From assembly GCF_014841565.1 (NCBI RefSeq), contig NZ_JACYUD010000008.1, forward strand, positions 36,220 to 100,219: DNA of 64,000 nt, in the 5' to 3' direction. Source of the DNA: Rhizobium sp. CFBP 8762. Its GTDB lineage: Bacteria > Pseudomonadota > Alphaproteobacteria > Rhizobiales > Rhizobiaceae. The notes beneath the pieces were generated by a model. The model saw only the letters and a list, made by a program, of their open reading frames with translations. It was not told the DNA's origin and made no database searches. Every line of letters begins with the position of its first letter. Positions within the stretch are counted from its first letter, which is position 1. Made by a program: the position numbers and the translations under genes. Shown here piece after piece: positions 44,231-57,587 of the stretch.

Positions 44231-45685
44231 TTACCGGGGCAAGACGCTGGCGCCCATCAGTGCTTCGTCGATGGCCCGCGCTGCCTGACGTCCCTCGCGG
44301 ATGGCCCACACCACCAGCGACTGGCCACGGCGCACATCGCCCGCCGCCCAGACCTTGTCGGCGGAAGTGCGATAGTCGGTATCGTTGGCCTTCACGAACG
44401 AGCCGCCGCGACGGTCCTGACCGATTTCCAGCCGATCACCCATATCTTTCAGCACGCTATCGGTGCCGGGGCCTGAAAAGCCGATGGCGATGAACGCAAG
44501 ATCGGTGCGGATGATGAATTCCGTACCGGCAATCGGCTTGCGCCGCTCGTCCACATGGCAGCATTTCACGCCGGTCAGCACGCCGTCTTCACCGACAAAT
44601 TCGAGTGTCGCAACCTGAAACTCGCGGCGTGCGCCTTCGGCCTGACTGGACGATGTGCGCATTTTCGTGGCCCAGAACGGCCAGACCGCAAGCTTGTCTT
44701 CCTTCTCCGGCGGCTGCGGGCGAATGTCGAGTTGTGTGACCTTGACGGCCCCCTGGCGAAATGCGGTGCCGACGCAATCGGACGCCGTATCACCTCCGCC
44801 AACAACCACGATGTGCTTGCCACCGGCCAGAATAGGCGCCGACGGCCAGCCGGTGCTGTCGATGTTTTCGCGGCCCACACGGCGGTTCTGCTGCACCAGA
44901 TATGGCATGGCATCATGAACGCCTTCCAGATCCTGCCCGGGAATGCCGGCTTCACGCGGGGTTTCGGAACCGCCGCAATACAGCACCGCGTCATGCTCGC
45001 CGGTCAGGCTGTCCATGGCCACATCCACGCCGACATTCACGCCGCAATGGAACGTAACACCCTCGCCGCGCATCTGCTCGACGCGACGGTCAATGAAGTT
45101 CTTCTCCATCTTGAAATCGGGAATACCGTAGCGCAACAGGCCGCCGGGACGGCTTTCGCGTTCAAACACATGCACCTCGTGGCCTGCGCGCGCCAGTTGC
45201 TGCGCCGCCGCCAGACCCGCCGGACCGGAGCCGATGATGGCAACCTTTTTGCCGGTTTTCGTGGTGGCCGGCTGTGGTACGATATAGCCCATTTCATAGG
45301 CTTTATCGGCAATGGCCTGTTCCACCGTCTTGATGGCGACGGGCATGTCTTCCAGATTCAGCGTGCAGGCTTCCTCGCACGGGGCGGGACAGATGCGGCC
45401 GGTAAACTCCGGGAAATTGTTGGTCGAGTGCAGGTTGCGGATCGCCTCGTCCCAGTTGTTGTTATAGACCAGATCGTTCCAGTCGGGGATCTGGTTGTTG
45501 ACGGGACAGCCCGTCGGGCCGTGACAGAACGGAATGCCGCAATCCATGCAGCGCGCCGCCTGCTTGCCCACTTCCGCATCCGACATGGGAATGGTGAATT
45601 CGCGGAAATGGCGAATGCGGTCCGATGCCGGTTGATACTTGCCGACCTGCCGGTCGATTTCGAGAAAGCCTGTTACCTTGCCCAT
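44231..45685 (-). CDS. gltD: glutamate synthase (NADPH) small subunit
   Basis: Supplies electrons to the large subunit; 484 residues. N-terminal Cys clusters (CMDCGIPFC and [10 protein letters not shown]), FAD fold [22 protein letters not shown] fold [10 protein letters not shown] and the C-terminal FAD-binding IGFSGPGT. It follows gltB on the same strand, with 111 nt between them that contain a repeat (45711-45760). Partner of gltB in ammonia assimilation. Confidence 0.95.
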   Translation of the reverse strand: MGKVTGFLEIDRQVGKYQPASDRIRHFREFTIPMSDAEVGKQAARCMDCGIPFCHGPTGCPVNNQIPDWNDLVYNNNWDEAIRNLHSTNNFPEFTGRICPAPCEEACTLNLEDMPVAIKTVEQAIADKAYEMGYIVPQPATTKTGKKVAIIGSGPAGLAAAQQLARAGHEVHVFERESRPGGLLRYGIPDFKMEKNFIDRRVEQMRGEGVTFHCGVNVGVDVAMDSLTGEHDAVLYCGGSETPREAGIPGQDLEGVHDAMPYLVQQNRRVGRENIDSTGWPSAPILAGGKHIVVVGGGDTASDCVGTAFRQGAVKVTQLDIRPQPPEKEDKLAVWPFWATKMRTSSSQAEGARREFQVATLEFVGEDGVLTGVKCCHVDERRKPIAGTEFIIRTDLAFIAIGFSGPGTDSVLKDMGDRLEIGQDRRGGSFVKANDTDYRTSADKVWAAGDVRRGQSLVVWAIREGRQAARAIDEALMGASVLPR

Positions 45686-45710
45686 AGTTTAAATCCTGAA
45701 TGCTGCTGTG

Positions 45711-45760
45711 AGAGCATGTCCAGTAGAAGCGGCAGCGCTTTTACGTTTGGACAATGCGTC
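45711..45760. repeat. partial repeat family A between gltB and gltD
   Basis: AGAGCATGTCCAGTAGAAGCGGCAGCGCTTTTACGTTTGGACAATGCGTC: one hairpin of family A located inside the probable gltBD transcription unit. Confidence 0.5.
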
Positions 45761-45796
45761 AAAACAAAAGTGTAGCGATGGGGCGGAGACGGCGGA

Positions 45797-50530
<4,734 letters not shown>

Positions 50531-50601
50531 CGTCAGTCCTCCATTCGTCCGCCGGGGGCGGCTTGTTTCAAGTCTGCCTGAACTTACTCAATTGTATCGG
50601 G

Positions 50602-50844
50602 TCATACTTCGGTCGATGCGCGCCCTAAGACCGTAAAGCGAAACCGTCGGGTTGAGAAATCAAATTCTGCTGTCCACGGCTCTTTCGGTCTCAAGACCGA
50701 AATAGGACAGCATGACTGTCCTATTTCAGGAGGCTTATGACAGAACTTGGCCGCATTCGCAAGGCCGCTCACGCAGAAAAATGACAGCGCAGACACGAAG
50801 ATTACGAAGTTCAGTGGGATAACGTAATTAAATTTCATTTTCAT
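50602..50844 (-). CDS. possible small secreted protein (80 residues)
   Basis: The frame codes for a good N-terminal signal-like segment (NYVIPLNFVIFVSALSFFCVSG ends in ANA-AKF) followed by Cys-containing residues (KFCHKPP, GQSCCPIS) and a charged tail. There is no convincing Shine-Dalgarno, and the perfect palindromes in the region lie inside the coding span, which may mean that the palindromes rather than this frame are functional. A translated hypothetical is possible. Confidence 0.3.
   Translation of the reverse strand: MKMKFNYVIPLNFVIFVSALSFFCVSGLANAAKFCHKPPEIGQSCCPISVLRPKEPWTAEFDFSTRRFRFTVLGRASTEV
50683..50727. promoter_or_regulatory. two overlapping perfect palindromes next to an AGGAGG
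   Basis: Palindrome 1: TTTCGGTCT-ca-AGACCGAAA (9-bp arms, 50683-50702). Palindrome 2: GAAATAGGACAG-catga-CTGTCCTATTTC (12-bp arms, 50699-50727). They share GAAA at 50699-50702, so they cannot both form as hairpins. AGGAGG (50728-50733) follows immediately, with ATG at 50737. Confidence 0.5.
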
Positions 50845-50966
50845 GGCATTTTTAGAGACTTGATTTCAAAAGTCTGGAATACCGCTAACATACCAACACC
50901 CCCATTGATCCCATTTTTGAGGCGCGTATTGTCGGCGCACCTTCAAACCATCCCGGACCGACTCTC

Positions 50967-52013
50967 ATGATTTTTGCCTCCGATAACTGGGCGGGTGCCC
51001 ACCCGGCCATTTCCAAAAGCTTGAGCGAAGCCGCATCCGGCTTTGCCAGCGCCTACGGCACCAGCGAACTGGACCGCCAGGTGGAGCAGAGCTTCGCCAA
51101 GATTTTCGAACGGGATGTTTCTGTCTTTTTCGTCGGCACCGGCACGGCGGCGAACTCTCTTGCGCTTGCCAGCTACAACCGCCCCGGCGGACATGTGTTC
51201 TGCCACCGCGAAGCGCACATCAATGTGGATGAATGCGGTGCGCCGGAGTTCTTTTCGCATGGTGCGCGTCTGGCGCCGGTCGATGGCACGAACGGCAAGA
51301 TGGATCCTGCCCTGTTAGACACGGAAATCCGCCGCTTTTCACCTGATTTCGTGCATGGTGGGCAGCCCATGGCTGTGTCCATGACACAGGCAACCGAAGT
51401 GGGCAGCCTGTATACGTTGAACGAAATCGACGAGATTGCCGCCGTTGCCCGCGCTCACAATCTGCCCTTGCACATGGATGGTGCGCGCTTTGCCAATGCG
51501 CTCGTCGCGCTTGACACCACGCCGGCCGAAATGACCTGGAAGCGCGGTGTGGACGTGCTGTCCTTCGGCGGCACCAAAAACGGGTGCTGGTGTGCCGAAG
51601 CGCTGGTGCTGTTCGACCCGGCCCGCGCCACCGAGATGCATTATCTGCGTAAGCGTTCGGCGCAACTGTTTTCCAAATCGCGCTTTATTGCCGCGCAGTT
51701 CGAAGCCTATTTGCAGGACGATCTTTGGTTGTCGCTCGCCAGAAACGCCAACACCATGGCGGCGCGGCTGGCCTCGGGGCTCTCTGGCTCGGACACCGCA
51801 CGGCTGGCCTGGCAGCCGGAAGGCAACGAAGTCTTCGCCATTATCCGCAAGCAGGCAGCCCAGACCCTGCGCGATAAGGGCGCCGTGTTTTATGACTGGC
51901 ACGTACCGGCTGCCTTGGCGGGACAGGTGGCAGACGACGAGGTGATGATCCGTCTAGTGACGAGCTTTGCGACTATAGAGGCCGATGTGGATGGATTTCT
52001 GGCCCATTGCTGA
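50967..52013 (+). CDS. ltaE: low-specificity L-threonine aldolase
   Basis: PLP enzyme cleaving L-threonine and related beta-hydroxy amino acids to glycine plus aldehyde; 348 residues. The PLP lysine is K204 in SFGGTKNGCWCAEA, and HMDGARFANALV and CHREAHINVDECGAPEF are typical family regions. The ATG at 50967 is used; the neighbouring sequence gives no strong Shine-Dalgarno. Confidence 0.88.
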   Translation: MIFASDNWAGAHPAISKSLSEAASGFASAYGTSELDRQVEQSFAKIFERDVSVFFVGTGTAANSLALASYNRPGGHVFCHREAHINVDECGAPEFFSHGARLAPVDGTNGKMDPALLDTEIRRFSPDFVHGGQPMAVSMTQATEVGSLYTLNEIDEIAAVARAHNLPLHMDGARFANALVALDTTPAEMTWKRGVDVLSFGGTKNGCWCAEALVLFDPARATEMHYLRKRSAQLFSKSRFIAAQFEAYLQDDLWLSLARNANTMAARLASGLSGSDTARLAWQPEGNEVFAIIRKQAAQTLRDKGAVFYDWHVPAALAGQVADDEVMIRLVTSFATIEADVDGFLAHC

Positions 52014-52027
52014 TGGTGGGTCGTTAG

Positions 52028-52108
52028 AGGCACTCTCTAATTTCATTTGGACCCGTCATGGATTCCTATGACAAGCACAGGAATGACGGAGGAGAGTGGA
52101 GAGTGCCT
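52028..52108. repeat. 81-nt long stem-loop element
   Basis: AGGCACTCTC (52028-52037) pairs with GAGAGTGCCT (52099-52108). Inside, CGTCAT-gg-ATTCCT (52054-52067) pairs with AGGAAT-GACG (52079-52088) with a 4-nt bulge. It lies between ltaE and the transporter gene, about 15 nt after the ltaE stop, and is not followed by T-runs. Confidence 0.55.
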
Positions 52109-52232
52109 AGCTCACAAGTATCCACTTTAGTGAGGACCCTGACAACATTTGCCGAGAGCAATGGCATGACCGGGTTTCCGTTTATGCTTCAAGCCAGTTA
52201 CGTTCGTCCTACCCATACCAAATGAGACCCCA

Positions 52233-53222
52233 ATGCGCCGTTTCCTGCCCGACACGTTCACCCTGATGCTGCTGGCCACCATCGCCGTAGCGTCTTTCCT
52301 TCCGGTCAGTGGTGAAGCGGCGGAGATTTTTGGACTGGCGACGAAAATCGCAATCGGCCTTCTTTTCTTCCTGCACGGCGCGCGGCTGTCGCGCGAGGTC
52401 GTACTGGCGGGGTTGCTGCATTGGCGCCTGCATCTGGTGATTCTGGCCGTTACCTTCGCCATCTTTCCGCTACTTGGCCTTGCAACCAGCCTGCTGGTTC
52501 CCAGCCTGCTGACACCGGCGCTTTATACCGGCATTCTGTTTCTATGCGTGCTGCCCTCCACCGTGCAGTCGTCCATTGCGTTTACGTCCATGGCAGGCGG
52601 AAATGTGCCAGCGGCCATCTGCTCGGCATCGGCCTCCAACATTTTCGGCATGTTTCTGACGCCCTTGCTGGTGGGGCTGGTCTTTTCGGCAGGCGGGCAT
52701 GGTGGCTTTTCGCTGGATGCACTGACCTCCATCCTGCTGCAATTGCTGGCCCCATTCGTGATCGGGCAAATCCTGCAACCGTGGATCGGCAACTTCATCC
52801 GCGCGCGCAAAACCCTGTTGATGCCGGTGGATCGCGGCTCCATTCTGATGGTCGTCTATCTAGCGTTCAGCGAGGCTGTTACCCAGCACATCTGGCAAAC
52901 ACTGTCGGCGCAGGATCTGATCGTTGTCGTCGCTGTCGATATCGTGCTTCTGGCGCTGGTGTTGATGATCACCTATTTCGGCAGCCGCCTGATGGGCTTT
53001 TCGCGGGAGGACCAGATCACGATTACCTTTTGCGGCTCGAAAAAATCGCTGGCGACCGGTGTGCCCATGGCCAACATTATCTTTGCCGGACAGAGTGTGG
53101 GGGCAATTGTTCTGCCCATCATGATTTTCCACCAGATTCAGCTGATGGTGTGCGCGGTGCTGGCCCAGCGATTTGCACGACAGCCAAAGCCCGCGCTGGT
53201 CGTGACCGTTACCCAATCATAA
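52233..53222 (+). CDS. bile acid:sodium symporter (SBF) family transporter
   Basis: An integral membrane protein of 329 residues with about ten hydrophobic segments. The crossover motifs of the family appear in SSIAFTSMAGGNVPAAICSASASNIFGMFLTPLL and FCGSKKSLATGVPMANIIF. The PSE-like organisation (SBF_like, YfeH type) fits; substrate unknown. There is a GAGACC before the ATG but no strong site. Confidence 0.85.
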   Translation: MRRFLPDTFTLMLLATIAVASFLPVSGEAAEIFGLATKIAIGLLFFLHGARLSREVVLAGLLHWRLHLVILAVTFAIFPLLGLATSLLVPSLLTPALYTGILFLCVLPSTVQSSIAFTSMAGGNVPAAICSASASNIFGMFLTPLLVGLVFSAGGHGGFSLDALTSILLQLLAPFVIGQILQPWIGNFIRARKTLLMPVDRGSILMVVYLAFSEAVTQHIWQTLSAQDLIVVVAVDIVLLALVLMITYFGSRLMGFSREDQITITFCGSKKSLATGVPMANIIFAGQSVGAIVLPIMIFHQIQLMVCAVLAQRFARQPKPALVVTVTQS

Positions 53223-53227
53223 ACGCA

Positions 53228-53259
53228 AAAAGCGGCACCCCCTCAGGGGCACCGCCTTG
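53228..53259. terminator. bidirectional terminator between transporter and hsp20
   Basis: AAGCGG-ca-CCCC / GGGG-ca-CCGC(C)TT with internal CA/CA loop; the minus strand continues into CTTTTTG and the plus strand into CTTGTT. It separates two convergent genes. Confidence 0.65.
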
Positions 53260-53280
53260 TTATCGACTGCAACCGAACGT

Positions 53281-53754
53281 TTAAGCAGCAGCCGTGGTGG
53301 CTTCAATCTGCTTGGGCTCTGCATTGGCCGCTGTAATCGCAATCTTCCGTGGCTTTGCAGCTTCGGGAATCTGGCGCAGCAGGTCTATGTGCAGAAGACC
53401 GTTCTTCAGCGAAGCGGCACTGATTTCCACATGATCGGCAAGCTGGAAGCGGCGCTCAAACGCGCGCTTGGCAATACCGCGATGCAGAAACTGTGTAGCG
53501 ATCTCATCGGCCTTGTCGTCGGCCTTTTCACCCTTCACGGTCAGCGTCTGTTCACGGGCTTCAATGCTCAGTTCGCTCTGGTCAAAACCGGCAACGGCCA
53601 TAGTGATGCGGTAGGTGTTATCGCCGGTGCGCTCAATGTTGTAGGGTGGGTAGGTCTGGGCCTGATCTGGCTGGCCGAGGCTGTCCAACATGGTGAACAG
53701 GCGGTCGAAACCAACCGTGGAACGGTACAGGGGGGAAAAATCAACGTGACGCAT
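53281..53754 (-). CDS. Hsp20 family small heat shock protein
   Basis: Holdase chaperone of 157 residues, IbpA-like. MRHVDFSPLYRSTVGFDRLFTML is the typical start. The alpha-crystallin domain runs from YPPYNIERTGDNTYRITMAVAGF to LKNGLLHIDLLRQIP, with I-x-I-like AITAAN near the end. The ATG at 53754 has GGAGG 7 nt upstream and is used; the open frame upstream to 53952 covers a leader RNA. The leader resembles a ROSE thermosensor (see separate entry). Confidence 0.92.
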   Translation of the reverse strand: MRHVDFSPLYRSTVGFDRLFTMLDSLGQPDQAQTYPPYNIERTGDNTYRITMAVAGFDQSELSIEAREQTLTVKGEKADDKADEIATQFLHRGIAKRAFERRFQLADHVEISAASLKNGLLHIDLLRQIPEAAKPRKIAITAANAEPKQIEATTAAA

Positions 53755-53830
53755 GGTGTCCTCCAGTGAGCGACGAATTGCGATAGGTGGTTTCACATTC
53801 CCTTCACGAGGCGAGTGCAAAACCGGTGAA
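53755..53830 (-). promoter_or_regulatory. putative ROSE-type RNA thermometer in the hsp20 leader
   Basis: On the minus strand the last stem is GTCGCTC-ACTG-GAGGAC (53774-53758): it sequesters the Shine-Dalgarno AGGA and carries TCGCT, matching the UYGCU anti-Shine-Dalgarno signature, with one bulged G. ROSE elements are known to control small heat shock genes in rhizobia. Stems further upstream (GTGAAGGGAATGTGAAACCACC region) were not folded. Confidence 0.5.
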
Positions 53831-53975
53831 CAGACCCGGTATCGGCGCCTGTGAACCAAGAGATGGGAATTGATTTGGCGAGCGTCAAGAGGCTTTTGGA
53901 CAGCATTTTCTTTGACGGATGCGCTGCGATCTCCTAACCCTGTTAGCGGCACACTTTACCGACCATTCCGGGTTT

Positions 53976-54941
53976 ATGATGACTGTTATGCTTCACGCGA
54001 CGCCTGATAATCCCGTTCCACCGCAGGCCCATGCCGGCACTTTCGAAGGCAGTGACGGCCGCCGCCTCCGCTACGCAGTTTTCCGTAGCGAGACGGAGAT
54101 ATGCCACGGCACCGTGCTGGTGTTGCAGGGACGCAATGAAACAATCGAGAAATACTATGAAACAATTGGCGACCTGACCGCGCGGGGTCTGTGGGTTGCT
54201 ACTTTCGACTGGCGCGGACAGGGTGCGTCGGATCGTTTGATGAAGCATGTGCGCCGGGGGCATGTCCGGCGCTTTTCCGACTATGAAGACGATTTGCGGC
54301 TGTTCATGGATCACATCGTGCTGCCGGATACACGCCGCCCGTTTTTCCTTCTTGCCCATTCCATGGGCTGTCTGGTCGCGCTGTCGTTGGCACCGGAACT
54401 GGAAGGGCGGATCGACCGCATGGTGCTCTGTGCGCCGTTCATTCATCTCGGCGGTCAGATCATTCGCCCGGGCCTGGTTGCGGTACTGGCCCGTATGACC
54501 AGCATGCTCGGCCTTGGGTCCCTGCCCCTTAGCCGGGAGCGTCAACAGGCTGGTTTCGAGCGAAATCTCCTGACCGCCGATCCCCAACGTTTCGCCCGAA
54601 ACATGGCGATTGTGGAGCATCATCCCGAGTTGTTTCTGGCGCAACCCAGCGGCCGGTGGCTGCATGAGTTGTTGAGCGCCATCCGGCGTGTCACGGTGCG
54701 CGGCCACCTTACCCGCATTCATATTCCCACGCTGGTTCTGGCACCGGGACAGGACCCGTTGGTGCCCCTCTCCGTTTTCGAGGCGTTTGCCCGCAATTTC
54801 CGGGCAGGACACCTCATCCCCATTGACGGCGCACGCCACGAACTGCTGCAGGAGGCGGACCGCTACCGCGCGCAGGTGATGGCGGCTATAGAAGCCTTTA
54901 TCCCTGGCACACAAGGGGACGATGGCAGTATGGGAAGCTGA
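53976..54941 (+). CDS. alpha/beta hydrolase (lysophospholipase/PldB-like)
   Basis: It encodes 321 residues. The nucleophile elbow is AHSMGC in LLAHSMGCLVALSLAPE, where the usual first Gly of G-x-S-x-G is Ala. TVLVLQGRNETIEKYYETI corresponds to the oxyanion region and ARHELLQEADRYR to the catalytic His. The start is uncertain: an ATG at 53988 (MLHATPD) is also possible, and neither has a strong Shine-Dalgarno. It belongs to the PldB-type monoacylglycerol lipase/lysophospholipase group. Confidence 0.82.
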   Translation: MMTVMLHATPDNPVPPQAHAGTFEGSDGRRLRYAVFRSETEICHGTVLVLQGRNETIEKYYETIGDLTARGLWVATFDWRGQGASDRLMKHVRRGHVRRFSDYEDDLRLFMDHIVLPDTRRPFFLLAHSMGCLVALSLAPELEGRIDRMVLCAPFIHLGGQIIRPGLVAVLARMTSMLGLGSLPLSRERQQAGFERNLLTADPQRFARNMAIVEHHPELFLAQPSGRWLHELLSAIRRVTVRGHLTRIHIPTLVLAPGQDPLVPLSVFEAFARNFRAGHLIPIDGARHELLQEADRYRAQVMAAIEAFIPGTQGDDGSMGS

Positions 54942-54943
54942 CT

Positions 54944-55717
54944 TTAGCCTCTCAGCAGCGCCAGTGCCTCCGCATGCAGGGCCACACTGCCTGCCGCCAC
55001 GATATCGCCGCCCATTTCCGCCGGGCTACCATCCCATGTGGTTACCACACCGCCCGCCTGCTCGATCAGCGCAATCAACCCGCCGATATCATAGGGCTTC
55101 AGACCAGATTCGACCACCAGATCGATATGTCCGGATGCTAAAAGCGCAAATGCGTAGCAGTCCGTGCCGTAACGGCTGAGTTGCACGGTGTTTTCAAGCG
55201 CATCAAAACGGGCCTTGTTTTCGCCCGTATGCAAATGTGGCGACGTGGTAAACAGCGTGGCCTGCGCCAACGTCACACCCTTGCGGCTCGTCAACGTCCG
55301 CGCGCCGCCCGGGCCTTCATAAAATGAATGGGTGCTGTCGGCAAAATACCGCTCGCCCGTAAAGGGCTGATCCATCATCCCCATCACAGCCTTGCCGTTG
55401 CGGTAAAGGCCGATCAACGTACCCCAGACAGGCAGGCCGGAGATAAAGGCGCGGGTGCCATCAATGGGATCAATTACCCAGACATAGTCCCGGTCCAGCC
55501 CCACACTGCCATGTTCCTCACCTAGAATACCGTGCTCGGGATAGCGTTCGCTGATCAACGCGCGAATGGCGGTTTCTGCGGCGCGGTCGCCTTCCGTCAC
55601 CGGATCAAAGCCTGCGGCTTCCTTGTTCACCACATTGATACCGGTACGAAACCGGGGCAGCGTTTCTGCCGCGGCAGCTTCGGCAAGCTGATTGAAAAAA
55701 GCACGATCTGGAAGCAT
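54944..55717 (-). CDS. hisN: inositol monophosphatase family protein (HisN-type histidinol-phosphatase)
   Basis: A Mg-dependent phosphatase of 257 residues with GEEHGSVGLDRDYVWVIDPIDGTRAFISGL: Glu plus the WVIDPIDGT metal motif of the IMPase superfamily. The family members in alphaproteobacteria that end with SDPYDIGGLIALIEQAGGV-like GLKPYDIGGLIALIEQAGG serve as HisN; an inositol phosphatase role remains possible. It runs directly after the N-formylglutamate amidohydrolase on the same strand. Confidence 0.82.
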   Translation of the reverse strand: MLPDRAFFNQLAEAAAAETLPRFRTGINVVNKEAAGFDPVTEGDRAAETAIRALISERYPEHGILGEEHGSVGLDRDYVWVIDPIDGTRAFISGLPVWGTLIGLYRNGKAVMGMMDQPFTGERYFADSTHSFYEGPGGARTLTSRKGVTLAQATLFTTSPHLHTGENKARFDALENTVQLSRYGTDCYAFALLASGHIDLVVESGLKPYDIGGLIALIEQAGGVVTTWDGSPAEMGGDIVAAGSVALHAEALALLRG

Positions 55718-55759
55718 GAAGAAGCCTTGAGGGTTATTGGTTTGATTTTTGAGAGCGAT

Positions 55760-56647
55760 CTATTCCGCCGCCAGACGGCTTTGATCGGCAAATATCTCTA
55801 CATGCTCAGCCAGTTGCGCCACGAAGGTCAGCATATCGGCGGCGAGCCTTGCAAATTGCGGCTTTTTCTCCAGCGTCAGTTCATCGATGTAGAGGCTCCG
55901 ATTGATTTCCAGTTGCAGGGCATGCAGCCCACGCGCTGGCCTGCCATAATGCTCGGTGATAAAACCACCGGCATACGGCTTGTTGCGCGCCACGGAAAAT
56001 CCGAGCTCCTCCAGAAGCGCCACCGCGCAGTGCGACAGGTCTGCCGACGCACTCGTGCCGTAACGATCCCCCACAATAATATCGGGTCGAAGAGTGTGAT
56101 GGGGAAGCCTCACATTGCTGGGCATGGAATGGCAATCGAGCAGCACGGCAAAACCGAAGGTGACATGGCTGCGGGCGATCAGCCGCCGCAGGCAGGCGTG
56201 GTAGGGCTTGTAGATTGTCTCAATACGCTCGAATGCCTCGGCGAGCGGCAGGCGGCTGCGGTAAATATCCATGTTTTCCGCCACAAGGCGTGGAATGGTG
56301 CCAAGCCCACCGGCCACCCGCATGGAACTGACATTGGCGTAGGGCGGCAGCGGCGAATCGAACATGCGCGGGTCGAGTTCATAGGGCTCGCGGTTCACAT
56401 CGAGATAGGCGCGTGGAAAATGTGCGCGCAGCAGCGGCGCGCCCAGTGCCACGGCAGGGGCGAAAAGTTCATCGACATAATGATCTTCCGACCGGCGAAT
56501 CGACAGGGAATCCAGCCTGGACGCGTTGAGGAAAGCAGCCGGATAATCCCGTCCGCTGTGAGGCGAGTTCAGCACGATCGGCAGACGAAGTGCATCGGGT
56601 TCGCACACATCGAACGGCTCACTGGCATACATTTCCGCCGTCATCAT
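55760..56647 (-). CDS. N-formylglutamate amidohydrolase family protein
   Basis: It encodes 295 residues. NSPHSGRDYPAAFLNASRLDSL is the start of the FGase domain, and DCHSMPS, with the upstream metal-site pattern RAYLDVNREPYELDP, is the zinc site. Such enzymes release formate from N-formylglutamate in histidine degradation or act on related N-acyl amino acids. It sits 42 nt upstream of hisN on the same strand, so they may be co-transcribed. Confidence 0.88.
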   Translation of the reverse strand: MMTAEMYASEPFDVCEPDALRLPIVLNSPHSGRDYPAAFLNASRLDSLSIRRSEDHYVDELFAPAVALGAPLLRAHFPRAYLDVNREPYELDPRMFDSPLPPYANVSSMRVAGGLGTIPRLVAENMDIYRSRLPLAEAFERIETIYKPYHACLRRLIARSHVTFGFAVLLDCHSMPSNVRLPHHTLRPDIIVGDRYGTSASADLSHCAVALLEELGFSVARNKPYAGGFITEHYGRPARGLHALQLEINRSLYIDELTLEKKPQFARLAADMLTFVAQLAEHVEIFADQSRLAAE

Positions 56648-56846
56648 ACCCTGCTATACATGCTCTGGCTGGTTGTCATGTTGCCAGTCTGGCATGGCTG
56701 TGTCCAGACTTTCCATCACGATAACCTAAGATTGGCGCACAGTTGCGTGTGCGGCCTTGAATTCGGCTTCGTTCATCGGATATTTACCCAAATGCCGTCT
56801 TGTGCGGGCAGAAAATCCTTTTTAAAGAATAGCAGCGGCCAATCCC

Positions 56847-57209
56847 ATGAGTCAAAAAATTCTCCTAGCTGAAGACGATAACGACATGCGTCGCTTTCTG
56901 GTCAAAGCGCTGGAAAAAGCAGGTTACAAGGTCTTGTCCTATGACAATGGCGCAAGCGCCTATGACCGGCTGCGTGAAGAACCTTTTTCCCTGCTGCTGA
57001 CCGATATCGTCATGCCGGAAATGGATGGCATCGAACTGGCGCGCCGCGCAACCGAACTGGACCCGGACCTGAAAGTCATGTTCATCACCGGCTTTGCGGC
57101 TGTAGCGCTCAACCCGGATTCCAAGGCACCGAAGGACGCCAAGGTGCTATCCAAGCCCTTCCACCTGCGTGATCTGGTGGATGAAGTGAACAAGATGCTG
57201 GCCGCCTAA
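56847..57209 (+). CDS. cpdR: cell-cycle response regulator CpdR
   Basis: A single-domain receiver of 120 residues. The phosphorylation site is Asp53 in LLTDIVMPEMDG, with acidic D10/D11 in LLAEDDNDM and Lys in LSKPFHLRDL. It lacks an output domain, as does CpdR, which regulates ClpXP-dependent proteolysis of cell-cycle proteins in alphaproteobacteria. Ortholog assignment rests on this arrangement and the C-terminal HLRDLVDEVNKML region. Confidence 0.9.
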   Translation: MSQKILLAEDDNDMRRFLVKALEKAGYKVLSYDNGASAYDRLREEPFSLLLTDIVMPEMDGIELARRATELDPDLKVMFITGFAAVALNPDSKAPKDAKVLSKPFHLRDLVDEVNKMLAA

Positions 57210-57289
57210 CAAACCGAAAAACATCACAAAATTCTGAAAAGCACACTTGACGTGGCAAAGGGTTTTGTGGTGTATGCGCCTCACCGAAT

Positions 57290-57364
<75 letters not shown>

Positions 57365-57401
57365 TCGGAACTACCTGATATTGCACACTTATTTGACTGT
57401 T

Positions 57402-57566
57402 ATGGTAGCGCCCTACGAAGCGCCCACTAGGTTCACTGAACCTGACATCTTAAATCCCATCTATCCCGCCGACTCGCTTGACTCTTTCCTTCGAGTAGAA
57501 CATGATGAGAACATCAAGCCGCTGATGCCGGCATTCATCATCAGTTCAAAACCACAGCTACTGTGA
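57402..57566 (+). CDS. possible very small phage protein
   Basis: A 54-residue frame from ATG 57402 (MVAPYEAPTRFTEPDIL...) to a stop at 57566, followed after 21 nt by the next small gene. There is no clear Shine-Dalgarno; a TTG at 57381 would extend it. Composition is compatible with a gene but not convincing. Confidence 0.25.
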   Translation: MVAPYEAPTRFTEPDILNPIYPADSLDSFLRVEHDENIKPLMPAFIISSKPQLL

Positions 57567-57587
57567 CCATCGCAGGAGATTGCAGAC

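Larger units (their letters stand above)
50531..50966. other. gltB/threonine aldolase intergenic region (436 nt)
   Basis: Likely promoters for gltB (leftwards) and ltaE (rightwards). It also holds two overlapping perfect palindromes (50683-50727), an AGGAGG, a 15-codon plus-strand frame and an AT-rich minus-strand frame (50602-50844), listed separately. The section 50845-50950 is AT-rich with no gene seen. Confidence 0.5.
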
